Assembly (NCBI GenBank): GCA_019638115.1
Contig: JAHBUK010000002.1
Location: 503,867-567,866 of the forward strand
Length of the DNA stretch: 64,000 nt
Direction: 5' to 3'
Origin: Flavobacteriales bacterium
GTDB taxonomy: Bacteria; Bacteroidota; Bacteroidia; Flavobacteriales_F; PHOS-HE28
This document shows, piece by piece, positions 48,725-58,401 of the stretch (positions are counted from its first letter, which is position 1; each line of letters begins with the position of its first letter). The position numbers and the translations under genes are program-made. The notes under the pieces were generated by a model. It made no database searches and was not told the origin of the DNA. It saw only the letters and a list, made by a program, of their open reading frames with translations.

Positions 48725-49717
48725 ATGAGCATGCTATTGTCCTTTGACCCGATCAGCGCTTGGCTGGACATGAAAGCCCAGCTACCCGAACTGGAGATCG
48801 AGAACATCGGAGCCAAGTACATCTACCCGATCTTCATTGTCCTCATCCTGTTGGAGTACTTCAAGGCCAAGCACCTCTTCGATCTGAAGGAAAGCTGGGC
48901 CGGTTTCGTGATGGGGGTGGTGGCCACGATCGTCCGGGTGGTCACCAACGTGTTCGAGATCACCTTGTACATGTTCCTCTTTTACGTGGCGGCTGATTGG
49001 CGCGCGGAGTACTTGGGATACGTTTCGCTCGGCTTCGCCTGGTACATATGGCTGATCTGCCTCATTGCCGACGACCACAACTTCTACTGGCACCACCGCC
49101 TGGCGCACAATGTTCGTCTGCTTTGGGCCGCCCATCTGCCGCACCATTCAGGCAAGCAGTTCAACCTCACCATCAGCATCCGCAATGGTTGGTTCATCTC
49201 CTTCGTGAAGTTCATCTACTGGCTGTGGATGCCCCTGTTGGGATTCGAGCCGATCATGATCGCCACCTGCCTGATCATCAACTCCTTCTACCAATTCTTC
49301 CTCCACTCGCAGATCGTGCCCTCCCTGGGGTGGTATGAGAAGATCTTCAATACGCCGTACATCCACACGGTGCACCACAGCAGCAACACGGAATACCTGG
49401 ACCGTAACCACGGCGGCATCCTGGTGATCTGGGACAAGCTCTACGGCACCTGGCAGGCGCCCATCAAGGGCGTGGTGCCCAAGTACGGCATCAGCCACGA
49501 CCCCGGCACCCGCAATCCGTTGACCCATAACATCTTCGAATTCCAGGAGATCTGGAAGGACATGAAGAAATCGCCCAAGTTGAAGGACAAGCTGATGTAC
49601 ATCTTCGGGCCTCCCGGCTGGAGCCACGATGGCAGCAGCAAGACCAGCAAACAGTTGCAAGAGGAGCTTATTGCCGAAAAGGCACGTGGTATTAAAAGCG
49701 CTGCGGTGGCGGCATAG
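48725..49717 (+). CDS. sterol desaturase / fatty acid hydroxylase family protein
   Basis: 330 residues with about four membrane segments (for example 'YIYPIFIVLILLEYF', 'GFVMGVVATIVRVVTNVFEITLYMFLFYV', 'IMIATCLIINSFYQFFL'). The di-iron His motifs are clear: 'DDHNFYWHHRLAHN' (HxxxHH type), 'AAHLPHHSGKQFN' and 'YIHTVHHSSNTEYLDRNHGG'. It is an integral membrane oxygenase acting on a lipid; the substrate cannot be told. The C-terminus is a charged cytoplasmic tail. A bidirectional terminator follows. Confidence 0.93.
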   Translation: MSMLLSFDPISAWLDMKAQLPELEIENIGAKYIYPIFIVLILLEYFKAKHLFDLKESWAGFVMGVVATIVRVVTNVFEITLYMFLFYVAADWRAEYLGYVSLGFAWYIWLICLIADDHNFYWHHRLAHNVRLLWAAHLPHHSGKQFNLTISIRNGWFISFVKFIYWLWMPLLGFEPIMIATCLIINSFYQFFLHSQIVPSLGWYEKIFNTPYIHTVHHSSNTEYLDRNHGGILVIWDKLYGTWQAPIKGVVPKYGISHDPGTRNPLTHNIFEFQEIWKDMKKSPKLKDKLMYIFGPPGWSHDGSSKTSKQLQEELIAEKARGIKSAAVAA

Positions 49718-49734
49718 CGACCCACTGTTCCCAC

Positions 49735-49771
49735 AATGAAAAAGGCCCGGATCCACCGGGCCTTTTTCATT
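49735..49771. terminator. bidirectional terminator
   Basis: A perfect 16-bp inverted repeat (49735-49750 and 49756-49771) with a 5-base loop. GC core GGCCCGG/CCGGGCC with A-run and T-run outer arms works for both convergent genes. Confidence 0.93.
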
Positions 49772-49784
49772 GTTGCTTGATGGC

Positions 49785-51446
<1,662 letters not shown>

Positions 51447-51748
51447 GGCAATAGGCACGGGTTACCCCGTGCAGGTATGTGTTGGGGTGCCCAAGCCATT
51501 GACCTTGGTACACACCCGGTTCAGGTGTTGTGATGGAAGCCCCGGCTATCGGGTCCGGCGTACAATGATCCGCTGGGAAAGGCGCCTGGACATTTGCGAT
51601 GAAGCGAAAGCTGGGCGCGAGGGGCTTGCCTTGAAAGAGCAAGGCGGCGCGAAAGTAGGGCTTATTTTCTCGGCGATCCGACGAAGGGGCTTATCGGTCC
51701 ACCGGTCCATGTTGAAAGCGAAGGTTGTTGCGCTAACTGCGATCAGGA
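51447..51748 (-). promoter_or_regulatory. long leader region of the DEAD-box helicase gene
   Basis: No gene is visible between the helicase start and the next gene. A TACTTTCG box at 51650-51657 (minus) would give a leader of about 195 bases. Long leaders are known from cold-responsive RNA helicase genes; regulation here is inference. Confidence 0.5.
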
Positions 51749-53590
51749 CTACCACCGGGCATCAAGTGCCGCTTTCGCTGCCGCGATCACCACCGTTCGT
51801 TGGTGGCCTTCTCCGACACTGAGGATCCGTTCGAGCACCAGTCTCCGGAGCATGGGACTATCGACCACGGACCCCATGGTATAGTGCGCAGGTTCGATGG
51901 GGCTTTCCTTCATGTTCTTCACGAGCGCCAGAGCAACGCGATCCCCTTGCTCATGTCGACCCAGTGCGTAGTAGGTCTCCAGGATCAGCAGGTGGTAGCG
52001 CTTGAAGGCCCAGACGCTGTCGGGGAAGATGTCCACTGCGCGATCGAGCACTTGCAGTGCGAGCACGCTGTCCCCTTGTTGCATAAGCGCCTCGGCCGTA
52101 TTCCCCAACTGTAGGATGTAGTTGTCCACGATCATGTCCTTTCCGGGACTGAAGCTCTGTAAGCCAGCGGGATCGAAGTCCTGCAAATAAAATGTGGCGC
52201 TCCTTCGTACTTGCTCCTGCAAGCGCGAGCCGTCGGCGTCCGGCCCCATCAGGCGTTTGGTGAGGCCCTGTACTTCGGTATGCGGTCCGAGTCCGATGTA
52301 GCATTCTTCGCTACACGTGATGGCCCAATGCACCGGCCGCTCGAAGGCATGTGCCTGCAGGATATCCAACGTGGCAATACCGCTCCGGTACAGGTAAGGC
52401 TTGGGTAGTTGCCACGCGATGGTGTGCGCCTCGTTCGGTGCCAGCTCCAGGTCCCTTTCGATCATGTATGGTCCGGGGCTGTTGCTAACGGCCAGATGGG
52501 AGCGGAGACCCGCCAACAAGGCATCAACGTTCATCACCCCACCACTTTCCTTGGAGCACCATGCGAACTCGGTCCCTTTCAAGGCCCATTCCTTGTCGCT
52601 CAAGGCCAGGTCCAACGGTGTCGCGCCCCACGGTGCTTTCCGCATCACCCGGATGTAGCGGGGAAGGTTCAGCAGGCTCACATTCAGGATCAACACATCG
52701 CGCCGCACACCTTCCACCACCTGCATGTACCAGAGCGGGAAGCTGTCCGTGTCCCCATTGGTGAAGAGCACCGCGTTGCTGTCGCAGGAGTTCAGGTAGT
52801 TGCGGGCCATGGCGCGGTAGAAGGGGGTGTAGAGGTCATCCCTGAGCATTGCTCTGGCCTCCTGTTCGTTCTGTACCAACAGCAGGTCGATGTAGTTGGA
52901 TACGATCTCGTTGTCCCGCTTCAAGGCGGCTTCACCCACATGCGTTCCGAAGTGGGGTGCCATGTCCACCAAACGATCGTACCAAGCGGTGCATTCGGCT
53001 GCCAGTCGCATATACTCCGCTATCTCCTCAGGGCTCAACTGGTCGCCCTCCTCACCCTCCGTGAAGCCATAGCCCATCGGGCAGTCGCCAACCTGGTCGG
53101 AGATCCTGCATCGCGCTGCTGAAGCATAGGCCCGGGCCACGCCGTAGACAATGCTGTCCGGCAAGGTGCGTTGCTGTTCGTATTCCCGGATCACATCCAG
53201 GAACCACCCGGGATATCCATAGTAAGGACAGAAGCGGTAGTAGGAGGCGGTCCAGGGCGTGTCGGCGTTGCGCTCCAGGGGGCTGCGTGCTTCCTCCTTG
53301 GCAAGCTGAATGAGCCCCTTCGATGTCACGTACTTCCCTTTGGAATGCGACCAGATCCGTTGGACCTTCCGGTTGTACTGAGGGTCGGATATGGCCACGG
53401 CCCAACCCTCCGGATCCTTCACCAATGAGACGGTGCAGCCATCGCATTTCAGGCGGTAATTCGCATATGCGTGGTCAAGCACTTCCAGGTAATCCGGATA
53501 GCTCTGGTACTTGTGCTGTGCATTGGCCTGGCCATGTAGAGCGAGTGCCATCAGAACAACACCGGTCCTGAAAAGGGTGGAGCCCATCAT
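51749..53590 (-). CDS. exported protein related to the soluble C-terminal part of DUF2723 proteins
   Basis: 613 residues from ATG 53590 (fixed by a box 5 bases upstream), signal peptide 'RTGVVLMALALHGQANAQ'. A Cys-containing N-terminal region precedes 'NSCDSNAVLFTNGDTDSFPLWYMQVVEGVRRDVLILNVSLLNLPRYIRVM', which closely follows the luminal or periplasmic C-terminal domain of DUF2723 membrane proteins, and ends with TPR-like helices ('GNTAEALMQQGDSVLALQVLDRAVDIFPDSVWAF'). The multi-span membrane half of DUF2723 is missing. The function is unknown. Confidence 0.75.
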   Translation of the reverse strand: MMGSTLFRTGVVLMALALHGQANAQHKYQSYPDYLEVLDHAYANYRLKCDGCTVSLVKDPEGWAVAISDPQYNRKVQRIWSHSKGKYVTSKGLIQLAKEEARSPLERNADTPWTASYYRFCPYYGYPGWFLDVIREYEQQRTLPDSIVYGVARAYASAARCRISDQVGDCPMGYGFTEGEEGDQLSPEEIAEYMRLAAECTAWYDRLVDMAPHFGTHVGEAALKRDNEIVSNYIDLLLVQNEQEARAMLRDDLYTPFYRAMARNYLNSCDSNAVLFTNGDTDSFPLWYMQVVEGVRRDVLILNVSLLNLPRYIRVMRKAPWGATPLDLALSDKEWALKGTEFAWCSKESGGVMNVDALLAGLRSHLAVSNSPGPYMIERDLELAPNEAHTIAWQLPKPYLYRSGIATLDILQAHAFERPVHWAITCSEECYIGLGPHTEVQGLTKRLMGPDADGSRLQEQVRRSATFYLQDFDPAGLQSFSPGKDMIVDNYILQLGNTAEALMQQGDSVLALQVLDRAVDIFPDSVWAFKRYHLLILETYYALGRHEQGDRVALALVKNMKESPIEPAHYTMGSVVDSPMLRRLVLERILSVGEGHQRTVVIAAAKAALDARW

Positions 53591-53595
53591 GTGGG

Positions 53596-53603
53596 GAAAG
53601 GTA
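53596..53603 (-). promoter_or_regulatory. -7 box (TACCTTTC) 5 bases before the DUF2723-like start
   Basis: TACCTTTC, CCCAC, ATG on the minus strand. It selects ATG 53590 over neighbours. Confidence 0.6.
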
Positions 53604-53610
53604 GCGGTGG

Positions 53611-53644
53611 GCATCAAAAGAAAACCCCGCCTTTGCGGGCGGGG
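53611..53644 (-). terminator. terminator of the NfeD/SPFH operon
   Basis: On the minus strand CCCCGCC (53638-53644), a 6-base loop and GGCGGGG (53625-53631) are followed by TTTTCTTTT. It lies 24 bases after the SPFH stop. Confidence 0.85.
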
Positions 53645-53667
53645 CTTTCCAGTGGATGAATGGCGGA

Positions 53668-54666
53668 TCAGCCGTTCAGCTTCTTGCTGGCTTCCAGCAT
53701 GTCCTTTATGCCGCCCACGCTGCTCAGCACGCCGGTGGCCTCGAAGGGCATGTAGATCACCTTGTTGTTCTGGCCGCTGGTCATGTCGCTCAGCGTTTCC
53801 AGGTACTTCATGGCGATCAGGTAGTTGGCTGGATCGGCATTGGCTCCTTTGATGGCCTCGGTGACCATGCGGATGGCCTCTGCTTCACCCTGTGCCCTGC
53901 GGATGCGTGCTTGGGCATCGCCTTCAGCCTCCAGGATCTGGGCCTGTTTCTGGCCCTCGGCCTCGTTGATCTGTTTCTGCTGGATACCCTCGGCCTGCAG
54001 GATCATGGCGCGCTTGCTACCCTCGGCGTCGATGATCTGGGCGCGGCGGTCGCGTTCAGCACGCATTTGCTTCTCCATGGCCTCGCGGATGTCGCGCGGC
54101 GGGTTGATGTCCTGCAGTTCCACGCGGTTCACCTTCACACCCCACTTGTTGCTGGCCTCATCCAGGATCTGGCGAAGCTTGGCGTTGATGGTATCGCGGC
54201 TGGTGAGGCACTCGTCCAGGTCCAGTTCGCCGATCACGTTACGGAGGGTGGTCTGAGTGAGCTTTTCGATGGCCATGGGCAGGTTCTCGATCTCATAGAT
54301 GGCCTTCACCGGGTCGGTCACTTGGTAGTAGAGCAACGCGTTGATCTCGGTCATCACGTTATCCTTGGTGATCACGTTCTGGCGGGGGAAATCATATACG
54401 GTCTCGCGCAGGTCGATGCGCTCTTTCTTCATGAACTGCACGTACTTGTTGCCGTCGGGCAGTTCGCGACTGAAACGGAAGATGATCTCGCGGGGCTTGT
54501 CCACGATGGGGATGATGATGTTGATGCCGGGCGCGAGCATCTTGTGGAATTTGCCCAGTCGCTCGATGACCATGGCCTCGCTCTGCTGAACGATGCGCAG
54601 GCCCTTGGCCACAACGAAGCCGATGAAGAGCGCGAAGAGAAGAAGTACGATCAATCCACTGTCCAT
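53668..54666 (-). CDS. SPFH/Band 7 membrane protein (QmcA-like)
   Basis: 332 residues from ATG 54666. An N-terminal membrane anchor ('GLIVLLLFALFIGFVVAKG') is followed by the SPFH domain ('LRIVQQSEAMVIERLGKFHKMLAPGINIIIPIVDKPR', 'TEINALLYYQVTDPVKAIYEIEN', 'LRNVIGELDLDECLTSRDTINAKLRQILDEASNKWGVKVNRVELQDI') and a long Glu/Ala/Gln coiled coil ('AQIIDAEGSKRAMILQAEG'). Such proteins form large membrane-microdomain assemblies. The upstream NfeD gene is its classical partner. Confidence 0.96.
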   Translation of the reverse strand: MDSGLIVLLLFALFIGFVVAKGLRIVQQSEAMVIERLGKFHKMLAPGINIIIPIVDKPREIIFRFSRELPDGNKYVQFMKKERIDLRETVYDFPRQNVITKDNVMTEINALLYYQVTDPVKAIYEIENLPMAIEKLTQTTLRNVIGELDLDECLTSRDTINAKLRQILDEASNKWGVKVNRVELQDINPPRDIREAMEKQMRAERDRRAQIIDAEGSKRAMILQAEGIQQKQINEAEGQKQAQILEAEGDAQARIRRAQGEAEAIRMVTEAIKGANADPANYLIAMKYLETLSDMTSGQNNKVIYMPFEATGVLSSVGGIKDMLEASKKLNG

Positions 54667-54740
54667 GAGTGTAGGGGTGTTTGGTTTTCGGTGAGTGCAG
54701 TTCAGGTTGGTTGTTCCGTTCACGAAAGGAGGGATGCGGC

Positions 54741-55184
54741 TCAAATGTCCAGGGGCTTCACGATGACCGTGTTGCTTTCCACGCGCACAACCTCCACGAT
54801 GTCGCCGATGCGCAGTGCCCTGTCGCTGGTGCATTCCGCACGCCAATCATCGCCGCCCACCGCAACACGACCCAAACGAAGGCCGGGATCGAACTCCTGG
54901 CTAACGCGACCGCGCTGGCCCACCAAGGCCTCCACGTTGGTGCGGATGTCGGCACCTTTCCACATCCGCTTCATCAGGAGCGGACGGATGGTGAGGAAAC
55001 TGATCAGGGAGAACAGCGAGAACGCAATGAGCTGCACTTCAGCACCCAGGTGCAGCGCAGCCGCCAGACTTGCACCGAGGCATCCCACCCCGAGGGATAC
55101 GAGCCAGAAGCCGGGTACGAAGATCTCGGCGATGAAGAGGATGAGCGCCAGGCCGGCCCACCAATGCCAGTGGAAGAATTCCAT
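54741..55184 (-). CDS. NfeD-like membrane protein
   Basis: 147 residues from ATG 55184. Two to three membrane segments ('WWAGLALILFIAEIFVPGFWLVSLGVGCLGASLAAAL', 'IAFSLFSLISFLTI') are followed by an OB-fold ('ALVGQRGRVSQEFDPGLRLGRVAVGGDDWRAEC', 'IGDIVEVVRVESNTVIVKPL'). This is the short NfeD (NfeD1b) type lacking the ClpP-like protease domain. It is transcribed with the SPFH gene 74 bases downstream. A TATCTTCG box lies at 55208-55215, 23 bases before the ATG. Confidence 0.95.
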   Translation of the reverse strand: MEFFHWHWWAGLALILFIAEIFVPGFWLVSLGVGCLGASLAAALHLGAEVQLIAFSLFSLISFLTIRPLLMKRMWKGADIRTNVEALVGQRGRVSQEFDPGLRLGRVAVGGDDWRAECTSDRALRIGDIVEVVRVESNTVIVKPLDI

Positions 55185-55369
55185 GTGAGTGTCGCTTTCG
55201 TTGGGTCCGAAGATAGGCGCCCCCGTTTTGCATGGAGGATCGGATAAGGATGAACGGAACGCCAGGGCCATTGAGCGGTAGTGAAGCGCTGGTCACCACT
55301 GCTTGATGAAGCAGGGCCGGGTAGCGCTGGGTGCCAAGTACCGATATTCGCCCAGCTTTTCCGCATCCG

Positions 55370-56431
55370 ATGGTCATAGCCCTGCTTGCCGCCGCCAGTT
55401 CGGTACATACCGTGCGCTGGGCCAATGCCTATGCGGAACGTGGGCACACGGTACACCTGATCAGCTTGCATGAGCCAACCACAGGCCTTTTGCCAGCGGT
55501 GCAGGTGCATCGGCTTCCTTACCGCATGGGCTTGGGCTACGTGCTGAACGGTGGTCGGCTGAACAAGCTCGTGGCATCGCTGGGCGCCGATGTGCTGAAC
55601 GCCCACTACGCCAGTGGTTATGGCACTATGGCCCGCTCCTGCAGAGCGATACCGGTGGTGCTGAACGTGTGGGGAAGTGACGTCTTCGCCTTCCCGGACA
55701 AGAGCGTGCTGCACCGTTGGTGGTTGTTGCGAAACCTGCGTTCGGCGGCAACGGTGGTCTCCACCAGCAAGGCCATGGCCCTGCGGGTGCAGCAGTTGTG
55801 GCCACATGCCAAGGTGCACGAGGTGCCTTTCGGTATCGATACCCGCTTGTTCGCTCCACGGCAGGAGCACAGTACCGGCACGCTGGTGATCGGCACGGTA
55901 AAAACGCTGGCCCCCACCTATGGCATCGATCGCTTGTTACGCGCCTTTGCACACGTGCGGCAAATGCCCGGCATGCCGGATCTACAGCTACGGATAGTCG
56001 GAACTGGTGTGCAAGAAGCGGATCTGAAGCAACAGGCAAGTGATCTTGGCATAGCCGAGCATACCCGGTTCGTAGGCGCTGTGGCGCACGCACAGGTGCC
56101 ACAAGCCTTGCAGCAGATGGACATCTATGTGGCTTTGAGCCGGGCCGAAAGTTTCGGCGTGGCCGTGTTGGAGGCATCTTCCACAGGGATACCCGTGGTG
56201 GTCAGTGATGCCGGAGGCCTGCCGGAAGTGGTGCAGGATGGACGGACCGGCCATGTGATACCCAATGGTGATCCGATATTGGCCGCAGAGAAGCTGCACC
56301 ATTTGGTGCTACATGCGGCGGAACGAACGCGCATGGGGCAGGAGGGAAGACGCTGGGTGCAGCAACACTACGAGTGGTCGTCCTGCGTGGACCGCATGCT
56401 ACAAGTACTTCAAAACGCGAAGAAGGCATGA
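55370..56431 (+). CDS. glycosyltransferase family 4 protein
   Basis: 353 residues from ATG 55370; 13 more upstream residues are possible. A GT-B fold: 'AAASSVHTVRWANAYAERGHTVHLISLH' (N-terminal), 'VVLNVWGSDVF' and 'TVVSTSKAMALRV', and the C-terminal GT4 donor site 'MDIYVALSRAESFGVAVLEASSTGIPVVVSDAGGLPEVV' with the E-x7-E pattern. It transfers a nucleotide-activated sugar to a lipid-linked glycan. It opens an operon in which most genes overlap or nearly touch. A GATATTCG box lies about 20 bases upstream. Confidence 0.95.
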   Translation: MVIALLAAASSVHTVRWANAYAERGHTVHLISLHEPTTGLLPAVQVHRLPYRMGLGYVLNGGRLNKLVASLGADVLNAHYASGYGTMARSCRAIPVVLNVWGSDVFAFPDKSVLHRWWLLRNLRSAATVVSTSKAMALRVQQLWPHAKVHEVPFGIDTRLFAPRQEHSTGTLVIGTVKTLAPTYGIDRLLRAFAHVRQMPGMPDLQLRIVGTGVQEADLKQQASDLGIAEHTRFVGAVAHAQVPQALQQMDIYVALSRAESFGVAVLEASSTGIPVVVSDAGGLPEVVQDGRTGHVIPNGDPILAAEKLHHLVLHAAERTRMGQEGRRWVQQHYEWSSCVDRMLQVLQNAKKA

Positions 56432-57450
56432 GCACGCCCCAGCGGATACGGGTGGTCATCCCGTGCAGGAACGAAGCCGGGTACATCGGCCCTTGCCTGC
56501 TTTCGCTCGTTGCCGCACGGGTGCAGGGAGTGGATGCGGAAGTATGGGTCTGCGATGGCATGAGCGACGATGGCACCCGCGATGAGGTGGCTTCCCTTGC
56601 ATCGCGCCACCCTTGGATCAAAATGGTGGACAATCCGGCGCGCACCACACCTCAAGCCATGAACCTAGGTCTGCGTCCGGAAGGGTATGATGTAGGGATC
56701 ATTCTGGGCGCACATGCGGAAGTTGCGCCCGACTTCCTGCTGGAGAACCTGGCGCTGCTGGAGCGCCACCCCGAAGCCGGTTGTGTGGGTGGCGTTATCG
56801 AGAACGTTTACACGGACCCCACCAGTAGGCGCATCGGCGCGGCCATGGGGCATCCCTTCGGCGTGGGAAGCGCTCACTTCCGCACGGGGCTCAAGGAGGG
56901 GGAGGTGGATACAGTGGCCTTTGGCGCCTATCGCCGCGCGGTGTTGGAGGAGATCGGCTATTTCGATGAACGCTTGGTACGCAACCAGGACGATGAGCTG
57001 AACTTCCGGCTTACCCAGGCCGGCCACAAGATCCGCCTGTCGGCACGCATCCGAAGCCGCTACTTCGTGCGCGCCAGTTATCAGCGCCTGTACCGGCAGT
57101 ACTGGCAATACGGCTTTTGGAAGGTGTACGTGAACCGGCTGCACAAGAGCATCACCACCTTCAGGCAGTTGGTGCCTGCTGCGTGGGTGGCCTTCCTGCT
57201 GTTCGGTGGCATTGGTGCATTGCTTCACCCCTGGGCATGTTCGCTGTTCGTATTGGGCGTGGCCACCTACCTCCTTGCCGCACTGCTGTCGGCCATCAAG
57301 GCAGCGGCTACGCTTGCGGATGTACCAGGTGTGCTGTGGGCCTTCCTCATTCTGCACATGGCCTATGGTCTAGGCTACTTGCAGGGGCTCTGGCAATTGG
57401 TGCTGCTCCGGCAGGACCCCGGTCGGTCCAGCCACCGCTCCTCACGCTAA
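56428..57450 (+). CDS. membrane-anchored glycosyltransferase family 2 (ExoA-like)
   Basis: 340 residues starting in the ATGA overlap. A GT-A fold with 'RVVIPCRNEAGYIGPCLLSL', 'VWVCDGMSDDGTRDEV', 'MNLGLRPEGYDVGIILGAHAEVAPDFL' and 'QDDELNFRLTQAGHKI' is followed by C-terminal membrane helices ('AWVAFLLFGGIGALLHPWACSLFVLGVATYLLAALL', 'LWAFLILHMAYGLGYLQGLW'). ExoA of succinoglycan synthesis has the same layout. It probably adds a sugar on the cytoplasmic face of the membrane. Confidence 0.93.
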   Translation: MSTPQRIRVVIPCRNEAGYIGPCLLSLVAARVQGVDAEVWVCDGMSDDGTRDEVASLASRHPWIKMVDNPARTTPQAMNLGLRPEGYDVGIILGAHAEVAPDFLLENLALLERHPEAGCVGGVIENVYTDPTSRRIGAAMGHPFGVGSAHFRTGLKEGEVDTVAFGAYRRAVLEEIGYFDERLVRNQDDELNFRLTQAGHKIRLSARIRSRYFVRASYQRLYRQYWQYGFWKVYVNRLHKSITTFRQLVPAAWVAFLLFGGIGALLHPWACSLFVLGVATYLLAALLSAIKAAATLADVPGVLWAFLILHMAYGLGYLQGLWQLVLLRQDPGRSSHRSSR

Positions 57451-57496
57451 GCGCCTGTTCGGCATCCAAGCGGTGCCGCGGCCAAGCTGGCCCTGC

Positions 57497-57504
57497 TACC
57501 TTTG
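57497..57504 (+). promoter_or_regulatory. -7 box (TACCTTTG) before the ABC permease
   Basis: An exact TAnnTTTG match in the 107-base gap between the second glycosyltransferase and the permease. It may be an internal operon promoter. Confidence 0.5.
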
Positions 57505-57557
57505 GCCACTTCCTTCGGACCACACCAACGCAGGCCCAAGGCCGCACCTACCGCCCC

Positions 57558-58400
57558 TTGTCACACCACCGCATCGTCATATCGCCCGGAGCCCGCTCCA
57601 AGCACTACTGGAGCGACCTCTGGCGCTACAGGGGCTTGCTGGGTTTCTTGGCCTGGCGGGATGTGATGGTCCGGTACAAACAGACCTCCATCGGCGTGCT
57701 GTGGGCTGTGATCCGCCCCTTGCTCACGCTTTCCGCCATGTGGTTCATCGGCTGGTTGTTCGGTGCAGGTGTTCCCGAAGGAGTACCGCGCATTTTGCTG
57801 GTCGCCGCTGCCACCATGCCTTGGCAGCTATTCGCTTCCGCGTTCGATGGGGCGGCCAACTCCATGATCGCCAACAGCAACCTGGTCACCAAGGTCTATT
57901 TCCCCCGCATGATCCTGCCGTTCAGCACGGTGCTGGTGAGCCTGATCGACATGGCCGTGGCGCTGCTGATCCTGGTGGTGCTCATGCTCTTCCACGCGCA
58001 CCTGCCCGGTCCGGAGATCTTGCTGCTGCCGGTTTTCCTGGTGCAGGCCATCCTGGCGGCGCTGGGCACCGGGCTCTTCATTGCCGCCCTCAACGTGAAG
58101 TACCGGGACTTCCGCTATATCGTTCCGTTCGTGGTGCAGTTCGGCCTCTACATCACCCCCGTGGCGTTCAGCAGTTCCGATGTGTTCGGCAATCCTTCCA
58201 TACCCGAGGTGCTCAAGTTCATCTACGCCTGCAACCCCATGGTGGCGGTGATCGATGGGTTCAGGTTCTCGCTCTTCGGTGGCGATCTGCCCATCCATTG
58301 GCCGGGCTTCCTCACCTCGCTCACCATGTGCGTGCTTTTGCTCGTGCTCGGCGTGCGCTACTTCCGTCGCACCGAGAAAGGCTTTGCCGACATCATTTGA
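57558..58400 (+). CDS. polysaccharide ABC exporter permease (Wzm-like)
   Basis: 280 residues if it begins at TTG 57558, the first possible start after the promoter-like box; no ATG fits, since the open frame further upstream overlaps the glycosyltransferase in another frame. 'SDLWRYRGLLGFLAWRDVMVRYKQTSIGVLWAVIRPLLTL' is the ABC-2 entry motif, then six membrane helices with 'FSTVLVSLIDMAVALLILVVLML' and 'NVKYRDFRYIVPFVVQFGLYITPV' (the conserved NVxYRD). With the ATPase at 58402 it exports lipid-linked polysaccharide through the inner membrane. Confidence 0.92.
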   Translation: MSHHRIVISPGARSKHYWSDLWRYRGLLGFLAWRDVMVRYKQTSIGVLWAVIRPLLTLSAMWFIGWLFGAGVPEGVPRILLVAAATMPWQLFASAFDGAANSMIANSNLVTKVYFPRMILPFSTVLVSLIDMAVALLILVVLMLFHAHLPGPEILLLPVFLVQAILAALGTGLFIAALNVKYRDFRYIVPFVVQFGLYITPVAFSSSDVFGNPSIPEVLKFIYACNPMVAVIDGFRFSLFGGDLPIHWPGFLTSLTMCVLLLVLGVRYFRRTEKGFADII

Positions 58401-58401
58401 C

